Shown here in pieces: positions 28,319 to 40,440 of a stretch of 64,000 bases of DNA. The stretch comes from Sacculina carcini. Taxonomy: Eukaryota > Arthropoda > Thecostraca > Sacculinidae. A program made the position numbers and the translations under genes. Below the pieces are notes generated by a model. That model was not told the origin of the DNA, made no database searches, and was given only the letters and a program-made list of their open reading frames with translations. How positions within the stretch are numbered: position 1 is the stretch's first letter; the number at the start of each line of letters is the position of its first letter. The stretch is from contig OU696576.1 of assembly GCA_916048095.2 (NCBI GenBank), forward strand, positions 4,445,664-4,509,663, read 5' to 3'.

Positions 28319-30811
28319 TGTCCCCCCAAAAGCAGTGCTTGGAATCGTGAAGATTATGAACAAATGCTCGACTGCACACTAGTGGAACTCGGAAAAGTGA
28401 TACAGAGGTATACAAATTCCATTGTGATGGGAGATTTTAATTGCAAAGGCGTAAACTGGGAGGAATGGTCATCAACCGCATCAGAAACTTCTTGGGGAAC
28501 AAGACTGATGAATTTGATGATGAAAAATTTTATGAGTCAGTGGGTGAAAGAAAGTACACGATTTCGAGGGAATGACGCACCATCAAGGATGGATTTGGTG
28601 TTCACAGGGCAATCTGAAGAGATCGATGCACTGAACTACGACAGTCCAATAGGAAAAAGTGATCATGTGGTAATTGAACTGGACACCACTGGCCCCAGGC
28701 ATGAAGAGGTTCACTTTGACTATCAAGGTACTAAGCTGAACTATGATAGAGCAGACATACCGCGACTCAGAGAATTCTTTGGGAGAACCGACTGGACTTC
28801 ACTAACGGAAACAGGAGACATTCAGCGGAAATATGACCTATTTCTAGAAATATACAATAAAGGCATAGCAGAATACGTCCCTGCAATGAAGAATAAAATA
28901 AGATATAGAAAGCCGTGGTTCAATGCAATATGTGAAAAGGCAAGAATGGGAAAAGAGAAGGCGTGGAACAGAGTACGAAGGAGAAACTCACCTAAAAACT
29001 GGAATGCGTACAGGACTGCAAGAAACAGGTACTTGAGTATAAGGAGAGAGGAGGTGGTAAAATATGAGAAAAACATTGTTGAGAAATGTCAAGATGAACC
29101 GAAAATGTTCTTCAATTATGTGAACAAGAAGATGAAAAACTACGTGGGCAAGCGAGATACAATTTGAAGGTACCATGTACACACAGCCTAAAGAAATATG
29201 CGAAATAATGAATGAAAACTTTCAAATGGTATTCACAGATGAGGAGCCATTTCATGGGGAGCAAGTGAAATCAGTTTACAAACCGATGCGTGAGATAGTT
29301 ATGTCCAAAAAAGACCTGTTAGAGAGATTATCAAAGCTGAAAGGACGAAAATCTGTCGGGCCAGACGGCATCTCGGAAAATATTCTGAAGGGATGTAGTA
29401 GTGAACTTATTGAGCCCATATATGACATCGTCATGAACAGTCTAAAGCATGGAAAAGTACCGCTACAGTGGAAGAGCTCTAAAATTGTGCCGATACACAA
29501 AAAGGTGCCAAAATTGACCCGCTCAACTACAGACCCATATCGCTGACCAGTGTCTTGTGCAAAATATGTGAAAAAACTATTAAGGATCAGTGGGTTCGGT
29601 ACCTGGAAGGAGAGAAGATTTTAACAAGTGCTCAATATGGATTCAGAGCGTCAAGATCGTGTGTGTCTAGCCTGTTGGGATATTACAACAATATCATTGA
29701 TGCGATTCAGGAGAGAGGACAATGGGTGGACAGCGTGTATCTAGATCTGTCGAAAGCGTTCGATAAAGTACCGCACAACAGACTGTTATGGAAGCTGGAG
29801 CATCACGGAGGTGTGAATGAAACATTACTCAACTGGATGAAGGACTATCTTATCGGAAGGAGGATGAGCACAACAGTGAGAGGAGTTGAATCATTGAGTA
29901 GACATGTCAGGAGTGGAGTACCGCAAGGTTCGGTCTTAGGCCCGATAACGTTTATCGTGTATATCAACGATATGGTAGATAATATCCAGAGCGACATTCA
30001 TCTGTTTGCTGATGACGCCAAAATGATGAAGATGGTAAAGGACCAAAACGACTGTATGGCATTACAGCAGGATCTGGATAGAGTGAAGGAGTGGGGAGAG
30101 AAATGGCAGATGCAATTCAATGAAAAAAAATGTCACGTGATGAGATTTGGTACAGGTAACTTCAGACCTTCCACGATTTACAGGCTGGGAAACAAATCCT
30201 TGCAAGAAGTTCCAAGAGAAAGAGATCTCGGAATTATTGTGGAAACTGATCTTTCTCCTCAAGGGCACATTAATGACATTTGCGGAAAAATTTATGCTTT
30301 GATTGTTAGAATTAAACACACCTTCGAATTTCTGGATGAGCATATGATTAGAGAGTTGATAGTGTCAGTGATTAGACCCAAGTTGGAGTAGGCCGCCGTG
30401 GTCTGGTCCCCCCATGAGGTGGGACACAAAAAGAAACTGGAAAGACTCCAAAGACTGGCGACGAAACTTGCTCCGAAACTGACGGGCAGGACCTATGAGG
30501 AACGACTTCAAGCTCTGAACCTAACTAGTCTGGAGGACAGAAGAAAGCGGGGGGATTTGATAAACATATTTAAGTATATGAAAGAGATGGCTACTCCAAT
30601 AATTACAGGTTTTTATAAGCAGATGAAAGGAAGAGGACACAAGTATAAATTAAGGAAACCCCATTGCAAAAAGGATATAAAGAAGTACAGCTTCCCATAC
30701 AGAGCTATAGATAGTTGGAATATACTACCCACGGATATTGTCGAGAGTGAAAAAATATCAGAGTTTAAAAGTAAAATTGATAGGTTGAGAGACAGGTCAG
30801 CTCGAGCTTAA
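28319..30811 (+). pseudogene. LINE ORF2 fragment: endonuclease end, reverse transcriptase, C-terminal domain
   Basis: Endonuclease: [15 protein letters not shown] and IGKSDHVVIEL (catalytic DN and SDH blocks). Linker: RKSVGPDGISENILKG. Reverse transcriptase: YLDLSKAFDKVPHNRLL, RSGVPQGSVLGPITFIVYINDM, catalytic LFADDAKMM. C-terminal domain: RRKRGDLINIFKYMK, KKYSFPYRAIDSWNILP. Breaks: frameshift near 29165, frameshift near 29510-29550, and a stop at 30389-30391 in an otherwise continuous frame. Only about three lesions in 2.5 kb, so relatively young. Confidence 0.9.
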
Positions 30812-30855
30812 GCTCAAATCCTGTAGAACGACTCGGTGAGTACAACTCGGTGAGT

Positions 30856-30860
<5 letters not shown>
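28319..30860 (+). mobile_element. CR1-like LINE, copy G, 5'-truncated within the endonuclease
   Basis: Starts directly after (CA)n in the second half of the endonuclease and ends with two copies of ACTCGGTGAGTACA followed by CACACAGAGA. The 3' end matches that of copy A (TGTGAGTA repeats then AC). Related to, but distinct from, copy A. Confidence 0.9.
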
Positions 30861-30890
<30 letters not shown>

Positions 30891-30891
30891 A
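30850..30891. repeat. (CA)(GA)n tract at LINE 3' end
   Basis: CACACA followed by about 15 GA units directly after the LINE tail. Confidence 0.93.
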
Positions 30892-31999
30892 GTACATCAC
30901 CACACGCGCGCGCAACACACATAGAAACAGGATATGTTTAGGCGCGGCTTCAAATCACGATGAAACGACACATTCAACAATGACCTCGCCTGGCATTTAT
31001 TATATTCGAAAGCATTTGCACACGGATAGAAAATACTGGACATTGGACATATGCTGGACATTGAGACAAACACACCTTAAAAATGAGAACACGAAATTTA
31101 CTGCAACAAACGACCGTGTGTAATCAACTATTTTTCGTTGAGCAAGTCATTATTCTCGATTTGACGAATCGTAATTATAGATCTCATTTATTATTTATGA
31201 TTTGATTGATTTGAGTAATATTAATAATAATAGTGATAACAATTATATTGTGTTTTTCTAGATAGTGATGGAATGGTTATCAGACGAGGGGTCACGACTT
31301 CAATGAAACCCTCACCGTTGCTACGCCACTGTACAAAACCAAATCAACTGCAAATGCCGCATATATAAATAAAATATTGGACATCAATACAGCAAGAAAG
31401 AGGCGCAGAGATAAGCGCGAAAGAGCTACAGGTCCTTGCTGAATGTAAAAACGACGACACAATCTGTCGACACGCTAGTTAGCACACACAGACACACATA
31501 CACACACACACACAGGCATACGTACTCATGCAGGCATAGAATCGCGTTGAGTGGTGCGACACCTTCCATTGTCCACAATCTTATCCGTCACACACTCACA
31601 CGTACACACTCACAAGCACACACACACACACACAGACAAGCGGTCAGACACACGGAATGGTGAGTGATTGCAGCGGCGTGGAGTGACGCCAGAGAGGCTT
31701 TTTGTCGTCGACATTGTTGTGGCCATCAGACTCAGGAGCACGCGAACTAATGCCGCCGCACATACGAACGTTCCGTGCTCTGCATCGTGCCGGACCAAGA
31801 AATGCGTCTCGCAACTTATTCTCGGGATACACAATATCAACCAGCATGGGAGATGATTGCTTACCGCCGCGTGTGAAATCTACCGTGCAAAATATTCAAT
31901 GGTGATGTGTTTGGGCTTCAGCACATTGAATGAGAGTCTGCAATGCTGTTCATACCTAATTCCCTTCCCGCACACTCTCGTTGAATGCATTGGCTAATA
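30892..31999. other. No gene recognised
   Basis: Unique-looking sequence with CA tracts at about 31483-31515 and 31590-31635. The 31640-31900 stretch is GC-richer and open in several frames, but shows no family or splice support. Confidence 0.55.
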
Positions 32000-32185
32000 C
32001 AGTGTTTCTCAACCTTTTTCTTGCCATGGCCCCCTTCAATACAATCTGAGTCCTTGTGGCCCACCAGAAACAGTCCGTGGCCCTCCCAGAAGTCCTTGTG
32101 GCCCCATATACACATGGATAGTCGCGACGTGACTTCTCCAGAGCTCATGTACGCCCACACACACGGCCCACGTTGAGAAACACTA
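32000..32185. mobile_element. hAT-type MITE with CAGTGTTTCTCAACC ends
   Basis: 186 bp from CAGTGTTTCTCAACC to CGTTGAGAAACACTA, terminal inverted repeats of the hAT (Charlie-like) type found across animals. The interior has repeated GTGGCCC-type blocks. A convincing 8-bp target duplication is not visible (ggctaata against gtataatg, 4 of 8), so it is probably old. Confidence 0.75.
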
Positions 32186-34045
32186 GTATAATGTCCAGTT
32201 CAGCTTATTGTGTGGCCGGAGCTCAGCTCACCACCGGCAGATTGTCATCGCCAACGATAATTTTTCAATTAATTTACACCTGCTTGTATATGCACCACAC
32301 GCACATACACACATACATACACATATGCATACACATACACATACACACACATTTCTACATAATGATAGGCACACTCGTGGACTGATGACGGGAAGGATTG
32401 GTAACCAGACTCCCTATGATTTCCTCATGCTAAACGTGACCGGTCTCTGAGTGTGCACAGCTCCACCCTCTATTGTTTACCCACAGTTCGTCTCGTGACA
32501 GCCCCAAGTATACCACCGTTCCCACGCCAAGTTATTAGTATGCAGTTGCGGAACAATCAGGACTACAGGGAACGGAAGGTAAAACGGACGCGAGTACAAT
32601 AGGATGGTATTTAGCAGGAGCTGTGTTTTCAGCAAATTGGACCAAGAAGTACTGAAGCTGCCGTGGCACCAAGTCAGTTGTAAAACTGATTTGTCTCTAT
32701 CAGTTGTTGTTTAACGTTCGATTATTGACTTGTGCTTAATCAGTCTGATTAGATGACCTCATCTTGACAATACTGGATAGATGCGACAGCACAGAAGTGC
32801 ACTGTCGAGGTGAGGGAATGCACGTGAGATAATGCCAGATCACTGTTTTTGCGTACACTTCAACTGACATTGAAGCCAATTCAATAGATCAAATCAGCTG
32901 ATACACACAAGCTGTTGATGTCTGTTTTCGCATATCTATATAACGCATATGTGTGTGTGTGTGCGTGTGTATGTATGCATGTGTGTGTATGTATAGTGTA
33001 TTTGAATGAGTATGGGAAAATCAGCTGTGGAGTGGCAAACTTGTTTTTTGTTTCTGCTCTGCGTAGATATGCAAATATCAACGGTATATACGATCCATTC
33101 GTGTGTGCCTGCTGCCGTAAATACATGCGTGTGCAAATGTGTATATTAATGTGTGTGTATATGTGTGTGCGTGTGGTGTCGATACATATGTTTGCAGTTC
33201 TCATTAGGGTTTTTTTTCCTGTTTTCATAGCAGACAACTGACAACATCAGTTACTGTACTTTCAGCATATTTGTATTTCATCAATTGATCCGGCGCACAC
33301 TAATCTTACCTGGATTAATTCAATCCCGAAAAATTCCAATTTGATCTATCAGTTGAGACGCAAGAACCACATGCATGCACGCATTTTCATGTGGTGCAAT
33401 TTTGTGCTGAAAACAAAGCGGATTAAGCTGAGAAAGAACGACACGAAGCTTAAGTTAAGAAATGAATGAGATCAGCTCAAGAAAATTCTATAAAGCCTCG
33501 GATATATGCTTGAGTAATATATGTAATCTCATCATGCCATGCCATTTTTTAGTTTAAATCGCAGATTCGGTATGCATAATAACAAGAAAATATAGGAGGT
33601 AAATTTGGGCATATGCAAGCAATATTGAAATGTAATGAACACATAATGTATTTGCCAAACCTAACATAACGCAAACCTTCACACACAAAATACAGCAAAA
33701 AGAACCAAGATGTTAGAATGGCTGGCATAAGACGCCTGCAGGCTTGTACTGCTCCTTTCCTACATAGACAATATGCAATTTCATAGGACATATAGAACTA
33801 AAAGAGAAAAATGAAACCCTTTGAATCATGCCACGCTGTTCAGATGTTCCGATACGCATAAGCAACATTCATATCACTCATAACTTTAAATAAATTATGC
33901 TCTTACTCTTTTCTTGAATATTTATATGTGATGGAAGAAACTAGGAAAACTGAGATTCAAATAAAAAAATAGGAATTTGGAATTATTCATGTAATTTGTG
34001 CGATGCATTGATGTGATTTGTGAGAGTTGTGTGCACGAGAACAGC
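32186..34045. other. No gene recognised; CA and TG tracts
   Basis: CA-rich 32295-32352, TG-rich 32946-32996 and 33130-33176. The rest is AT-rich, unique-looking, with no supported exon, RNA gene or element end. Confidence 0.6.
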
Positions 34046-34249
34046 AACAACATCCTTTCTATATATAGCGCCACTTCGGAGCATATACTACTCCCTCCGA
34101 GGCGTTATGAACACACACAGATAACACAAGCATAAAAATATATATAAACACAAATACGAGACAATATCGTCAAATAAAAGCAATTAGAACAATAGAGCAA
34201 ATGACAATATCCTTGACTCCCTTTAGCATATTATAACAGCATAAAAAAT

Positions 34250-37113
34250 CTAGCAATGATAAGTACGTTGAAATAAACATGTTTTTAATGCCCGTTTGAA
34301 TGACATTACAGCAGATACGCTCCTTACGCTCAAAGGAAGTGCATTAAACACTCTCGGTGCAGCATAGCAAAACGACCGAGATGACTTGGATAAGCCATCG
34401 TTCACCGAACGTGGCTCCTCCAGCTCTCTAGGGCGTGAGCTAGACCTCGTCAGCACACTGCTATCAACCAACTCTGTGGCAGAAATAATTTCACGAATAT
34501 ACTACGGTTTACCAAAGACCAGTGCCTTGAACACCAGCAAACACACCTTAAACACAATTCTTTCCTCGATATAGAGCCAGTGAAGTTGTTTCAGATAATG
34601 CGATGTTGGAGTACGCGCTGGTAGACCAAATATCAATTGAGCACAGCTATTTAATATTGTCTACAGTCTCTGCGATTGATAGTGTGAAATCCGTATAAGA
34701 ATATTATATATATTACAATAGTCAAGATGAGTGACAACCATAATATGAGCAAGGACAGACAATGATTCTCGATTCAAATACTTCCTAATTGCATACAAAG
34801 TTCTCAGTTGTAATTGACAGGTTCTTATAACGCTGGAGATATGATTGTTAAAAGTCAAACCTGCATCAATTAAGACACCAAGACAACGAGAAGATTGAAC
34901 GATATTAATTTTAATTCCACCAAGAAACAAATAATTCAAGGTCAATTTACGTAGGGATGGCACATTACCATGAATAAGCATAACTTTAGTTTTGGACACA
35001 TTCAGCTTTAGATGTCTTGACTTCATCCATCTAATAATAACATCGAAAATCGATTGCAAAAGACTTACACTATTATCGATATTAGACACAGAAAAGAACA
35101 TTAATGTATCGTCAGCGTAAAAATGGCACTGAATATGGAAGCGAATGAGAAACTCGTGCAATGTGCAAGTATATATAAAAAAGAGTACTGGACCCAAGAC
35201 AGACCCTTGTGCTACTCCGCTACTAGGCGGGAAATGTGTCGAACAGCTGTCAACATAGAAGCATGACCACAGTCCGCCTCATAGCCGAGTGGCTAAGACA
35301 CACGCTCTGTGCACGAAAGGTCCAGGGTTCGATTCCCTGGCGAGGTGAAACGGATGGGTTCGTTTGTTAAAGTGATAGCCCAAATGCCGCAAGGCGAGTT
35401 TCGTGTGCGCTCAACCGTGCAGTTTTCTGTGCTGGCCGTAACTGCGAAAACCCGTGTGGTGGCCGGACATGCGCTGTACCAGCCGGGGCCGTGAGGCTTT
35501 GCCACCGCAAAATTACACACGATCATTGGCCTTCTCCACTGTTGTGTTTAAATGCGTAATTATATTTTATATACCACAGCAACCAGCTTCAATAAGTTCA
35601 GTAGTGACCTTACACAATGATGTTTCTGTAGAATATCGGGGACGATACGCTGATTACACTTTAGGTAGTGCCACATCAATGTTGGGCAAAATTAGAAGTA
35701 GCATTGCCTTCTCAATAAATTTCGACACAAATTGAATATTGGAAACAGGCCTATAGTTGCCGTAATCGTTTCTAACAAGGTTTTGTTTATTCAATAAAGG
35801 TCTCACAATAGCATGCTTGATGTTCGGAAATATTCCAGTTAGAAAAGCAAGATTGGTTATTTTAAAAAATTCAGGAATATATGCACTATGAAATTCCTCC
35901 ATTTTTGAAATATCAACATGACAGATCTCATGACAGTTTGTCTTCTTAATTGACAAGTAAATGTTATCCACTTCATCAACGGAAAGAGAAGAAAATGAAG
36001 ATAAATTTCCCCAGGAATATGGCCACAAAAAAGATAATCATCGTCATCACTAAACTCGCTGCGTATCATGCTTATTTTAGAGTAAAAAAGCGAGCGAAAT
36101 TCTGAGCCATTTTGGCATCCGATTCACATTCAGGAAACTTATCACAATTCTGCGCTACTAAGAAGATGTTAACGAGAGAATAAAGCTTACGAGAACCACC
36201 AGCACATCTTGAAATTCTGCCGCGAAAAAACGAGGCCTTTGATGCATCGCATAATATTGCTACTTGATTTCTAAGTCGCATATACACTAGGACATTTTCA
36301 GCAGGCGGGTGAGCCCTGAAACGCCTTTCAGCCTGCCTGCGCAAGCGACGATGATGCCGAATGGATGCATTGAACCCAGGTGATTCCGAGCGTTCCACAA
36401 CTGTTTTGTGGATTAATGGGTGGTAAAAGTCACGGTAATATGACAGAACCACACTATATATTTCCACTGCATCATTAGATGTCTGCGACACAGAAACACA
36501 CTGGTAAATATTTGCATGACACTGACTAAACACATCAGAATTAACTCGCATATGGTTTATATATGAAAACTTCCTACAAGACTTTTCAGGTCGCTGCAAT
36601 GTCATCTTGAATGTGATCAAACAATGATTATATGAATGATATGCGGCTAACAATTGGATAGCAGCTAATATCACAGACAGATGAATTATCAGCATCTACT
36701 ATAACATAATTAAGAATGTGATTCGATATGTGAGTTGGACAGTTTACCAAACTGGACAGTCCTAAGTGTGACAACATTTCAAGATATTTTCCACTGCCAT
36801 ATCTTGCAGCAGGATCTTCGAGCCAGAAATTAAAATCACCACATATAACAATATCTCTAATGCGCTTTAAATGAAAGTTTTCTAAAAAATAACTTAATTA
36901 ATCAAATATTTGAACATAATCCAGAGCACTACTGGGAAGATAAACTAACGCTATATCAGTGAATACATTCTTAATATTCAATGATATAACCAAATGCTCA
37001 AATGACTGAAATTCACCTATAACAATATTGCGTAGCGGAATGGATTTTGGGTATAATACACAAATACCACCACCCGATATATCCCCTCTTCTCTGAACAT
37101 GAAGGAACGACAA
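34250..37113 (-). pseudogene. LINE copy C ORF2 remnants
   Basis: Endonuclease: VGLQNLRSMRNEV beyond the P element, ISGGGICVLYPKS and ALVYLPSSALDY on this side. Linker: ASIRHHRRLRRQAERRFRAH. Reverse transcriptase: NYRPVSNIQFVSKFIEKA, YSTETSL, SGVAQGSVLGPVLFFIYT, catalytic HFYADDTLMFF, HLKLNVSKTKVML. C-terminal: RSFCYAAPRVFNALPLSVRS. Many frame changes and stops; about 200 bases between the STETSL and SGVAQGSV blocks are missing where the SINE-like sequence sits. Confidence 0.85.
35277..35530 (+). mobile_element. tRNA-derived SINE-like sequence
   Basis: About 70 bases fold like a tRNA: A box TAGCCGAGTGG, T arm CAGGGTTCGATTCCCTG with a perfect B box (GGTTCGATTCC), and an imperfect acceptor (GCCTC with GAGGT). 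A body of about 180 bases follows. Internal polymerase III promoter boxes plus a non-tRNA body define a SINE. It replaces a missing part of the surrounding LINE, so the insertion is not clean. It could instead be an isolated tRNA-like relic. Confidence 0.6.
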
Positions 37114-37167
37114 GGAGTCGGCAAAGAAGCGGTTAATAGGTCAACTTCAGAATCCTTCAGCCAAGAC

Positions 37168-37541
37168 CATAGAGTCCTTTAAGGAAGGACTGGAACGTCA
37201 CGACCTCGGGGTTTTTAACTTGAGTCTGAAAGATTAACTTGAGTTCTGGAATAAAATGTCTTCTAGAAGAGCTAGAAACACGTTCTATGGGTCAAAATGG
37301 TGGTTTTTGAGGACGCTGAGTTCAATAGTAACATTTTTAACACCAACTGGGGTCATCTCCAAGGTCAAAAGGTCATGTTTCAAGGTCAAATTTGTGAATT
37401 TTGATCATTTTTGCTCGTTTTTGGTGTGTAACTCATAAATGGTGAGAGATGGATGATTATAATGAGAGGCAAGTCTGTAGAGCTGTTCAAATTTAATATA
37501 TATTGCCAAATATTGTATTACTCAAACATTCCAAACAAGCC
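37168..37541. repeat. Left terminal inverted repeat of P element
   Basis: 374 bp, reverse complement of 39719-40092 with scattered mismatches. Much longer than the 31-bp repeats of the Drosophila P element. Confidence 0.9.
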
Positions 37542-37599
37542 TTCCAAGAGACCAAGAGACTTCATGCCTGATTAGAGATCTGATACTCTGATTTTCGCG

Positions 37600-39522
37600 A
37601 TGCAGCTTCACAACATATCACCCAGTGCATACAAAATGATTCGTAGATCTGGCTTAATCATTCTACCATCAACAAAAAAGATAAAAGAGGTGCTTTCTAG
37701 TAGTCTGCAAGACTCCAGCCTCAAAACATTATTCGACCGGCTTAAGCCGCAACAGCGTTTGGTGAATATATTGTTTGATGAAGTAAAGCTGGTCGAGACA
37801 TTGCGATTTTCTGGAGGACATGTTCTAGGATATGCTCAAAACATTGCAGCGGGTAGTGACCATGAAATGCTTGCTTCACATGCTATGGTTGTTGAAGTTG
37901 CCTGCCATTTTGGTGGTCCACGCTATATTCTACGCGTTTTAACCTGCAAAAAGCGTGCTGCCCATGAGCTGAGTGAACTCCTTACTGAAGCTGCCTCAGC
38001 TGTTGTTGGTGCTGGCGGTACTGTGATTACTGTAAAGTTGTCAAATGCTATCCATTCAAGAGCAATCCATGTTCTTAGTCTACGACTACGTGCACATCTT
38101 CAACAATGTTCGTAACAACTGGATTACTGTTGATGGTCATCTTCTGCATGATCCTCACCAACCTTCTTATCTTGCTAATCTTTTGTCTCCCACTGACTCA
38201 CACCCTTCTCGTCGCCCTCTTCCTCTCGCTTGTCCTCGAGCATCTAACGAATCTTCCTGGTCCTCTAAATCGTTCTTCTTTTACGCCCCTCGCTTGTATA
38301 ATTCTCTTCCCTCTCATATCACCCGCGCCTCGACATTTTGGTCATTCCGCCGTCGGCTTCGCCTGTACCTTTTTGACATTTCATTTGATCCCGTCTCCCA
38401 CTCTCTCTCTCTCTCCTTTCGCCTATCTGTGATATTGTTTCAACTATTTCTCCGCTTCATGATTGTTTCAATTCTCCTCGTTGTCTTATTTTTCCCGGTC
38501 TTGAGCACTGCTTCCTTTCCTTCCTTGCTGCTATATTTATTCTATTGTGAATGTTCTCTGTAATAATTTGCTGTAGATTTTATTGTTCGAACATACCACT
38601 TGATTTTTTGGAACTGTGCCCTTTGTGCTTGTGCTTGCTATTTACCAATTTTGGTTGTTTTGTGACTTATCTTTCTTTTACCTGCTCATTTCTCCCATAT
38701 TCTTTACAATTGTCGTTTTATCTCAATTGATTTTTCGTTTTTCGCGCTTGTGTTTTAGCGGAGCTATAGCAAATACACGTTGTTGTTGTTGTTGTTGTTG
38801 TTGATGGCCAGATACTCTCATTTGCTGTACATGGCAATGAGTACAAAGCTTACTGGAGTGATATTCGGAAGCTTTATGAGATCGACCGAGCTACTCCTAT
38901 TCGCTTAACCAAGCTGACGCACACCGCTGTTTTCCCCAAACGCCTTCAACGTCAGAGCGTACCCTTAGTGTGTCAGGTGTTCAACGACAAGACTGTCGCT
39001 GCCTTAAAGACCTTCAAGGATTCATTGGGAATCAGCGAAGGCACCATCATTCTCACCCAGACATTGAGTGAGTGGTTCAAGATGATGAATGTGAAAAACC
39101 ATTTTTCAGCTAGACATCTACGTGACGAATCCAGAGAGCCTTGGACAGCAGACTGAACATCTTTCACTATGTTGGAGGACGTCTGCCAAATTGTATCGAC
39201 CTGCGCATGGCAAGGAGGTAGTGGTCGTAAGCTGAAGTTAACTAAGCAAACTGATGAGGCTTTCATTGTGTCTACACGTAATAATGTGGCTGCTGCCAAA
39301 TTTCTTCTGGCAGAGAAAGACTTTGACTACGTTCTTCCTGCTATATTCGCGGATGAAGCCTTGGAGAAGTTTTTCGGTCAAGCCAGGCAAAGAAGGGGTG
39401 GAAACTTCTACATTGATGTAGTTGACATTATGGCTGCAGCAAAACTTACAAATTTGCAGACACTTCTAAAGCATGACATTATACCAGAATCTAGTTCTCT
39501 ACTAATAATGGAGCATGTATGA
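37600..39522 (+). pseudogene. P-element/THAP9-type transposase remnant
   Basis: The open part begins ISPSAYKMIRRSGLIILPSTKKIKEV, followed by NILFDEVKL (catalytic-core Asp region) and GGHVLGYAQN. Later parts read VYDYVHIFNNVRNNWITVDG, then after the inserted LINE QILSFAVHGNEYKAYW, TKLTHTAVFPKRLQRQSV (GTP-binding insertion-domain region) and DEALEKFFGQARQRRGGNF. The N-terminal THAP DNA-binding domain is absent. Breaks: a frameshift near 38040, the LINE at 38137-38799, and a stop at 39154-39156. Confidence 0.88.
38137..38799 (+). mobile_element. L2-like LINE 3' end inserted in the P transposase
   Basis: 663 bp with target duplication GTTGATGG at 38129-38136 and 38800-38807. Encodes only the last part of the C-terminal domain (LLHDPHQPSYLANLLSPTDS, KSFFFYAPRLYNSLPSH), then a 3' UTR, the GAGCTATAGCAAATACAC end and (GTT)n. 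About 95% identical to copy H at 41550-42200. A typical 5'-truncated LINE insertion. Confidence 0.93.
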
Positions 39523-39718
39523 CTTTAGCTAACATTCTATTGAAAGCCCACGCACTCAATGTAAGTGACAAAGAAAAGGCTGTGGGATGCATCAGGAGAC
39601 AAGAAAAGCTCTCCATCTAGCGATGTTCATCTAATCAAATGTTAATGTCTTTGAGTTTTGTTGTTATGAGAAATAGGTACCGTTCTTTATTTCTTGTTTT
39701 AGTGTTTCCTTGTTTTAG

Positions 39719-40092
39719 GGCTTGTTTGGAATGTTTGAGTAATACAATATTTGGCAATATATATTAAATTTGAACAGCTCTACAGACTTGCCTCTCATTA
39801 TAATCATCCATCTCTCACCATTTATGAGTTACACACAAGAAACGAGCAAAAATGATCAAAATTCACAAATTTGACCTTGAAATATGACCTTTTGACCTAG
39901 AAGATGACCCCATTTGGTGTTGAAAATGTTACTATTGAACTCAACGTCCTCAAAAACCCCCATTTTGACCCATAGAACTCGTTTCTATCTCTTCTAGAAG
40001 TCATTATATTCCAGAACTCAAGTTAATCTTTCAGACTCAAGTTAAAAACCCCGAGCAGGGGACGTTCCAGTCCTTCCTTAAAGGAGTCTATG
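39719..40092. repeat. Right terminal inverted repeat of P element
   Basis: 374 bp, inverted partner of 37168-37541; followed by the GCCAAGAC target duplication. Confidence 0.9.
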
Positions 40093-40440
40093 GCCAAGAC
40101 TCAACAACGCAGTAAATATCTAGGGAAAGTTCGTTAATAGTTTCGACCACAAAATCTACCTCATTCCTCATCGATCGCAGGTTTTGTAGGCCCACTTTCA
40201 GATAACAAAGGTCGACTAGTCAAACATCAGACCCTTGTTGACGTTGTTGATGCTGAGCAGGCTGGTGAATTTGTAGCTGTCCATGCTGCACGGTTGATGC
40301 TGAGTTTGCTGCTGAACTGCTTGCTGATCACGCTGATGAACTGGCCGCTGAACTTGCTGCTGAGTAAGCTGCCTAGCAGTCGGGCGCCAGTGCCGAAAAA
40401 AGCAGCCTTCCGGCCAGATGACAGGGTCGAAGAACACACT

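Larger units (their letters stand above)
37168..40092 (+). mobile_element. P-element-type DNA transposon with 374-bp inverted repeats
   Basis: Ends CATAGAGTCC / GGAGTCTATG, perfect 8-bp target duplication GCCAAGAC at 37160-37167 and 40093-40100, as P elements make. Inverted repeats 37168-37541 and 39719-40092 are about 95% identical by eye. The interior encodes a P-type transposase lacking its N-terminus and interrupted by a LINE end. It is inserted in the endonuclease region of LINE copy C. Not autonomous. Confidence 0.93.
34046..40440 (-). mobile_element. L2/CR1-group LINE, copy C, split by a P element and a SINE
   Basis: Minus-strand LINE. The 3' tail at about 34046-34100 has the GGCGCTATATATAG end with a hairpin and TTG-type repeats. 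C-terminal domain 34250-34660, reverse transcriptase second half 34661-35260, first half 35535-36028, linker 36072-36695, endonuclease 36898-37159 and 40101-40200. A Gln-rich segment (QLTQQQVQRPVHQ) lies upstream to about 40440. Interrupted by the P element 37168-40092 and by SINE-like sequence at 35277-35530. Old and heavily broken. Confidence 0.85.

Noticed and set aside
32000-32193. 8-bp target duplication for the MITE at 32000-32185
   Set aside because: Only 4 of 8 bases match, which is not better than chance.
35277-35347. A functional tRNA gene
   Set aside because: The T arm and boxes are good, but the acceptor and anticodon arms pair poorly and a SINE-like body follows, so I call it SINE-derived.
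37168-40092. Assigning the element to hAT on the basis of its 8-bp duplication
   Set aside because: hAT also makes 8-bp duplications, but the encoded blocks (NILFDEVKL, VYDYVHIF, DEALEKFFGQARQRRGG) match P-element transposase.
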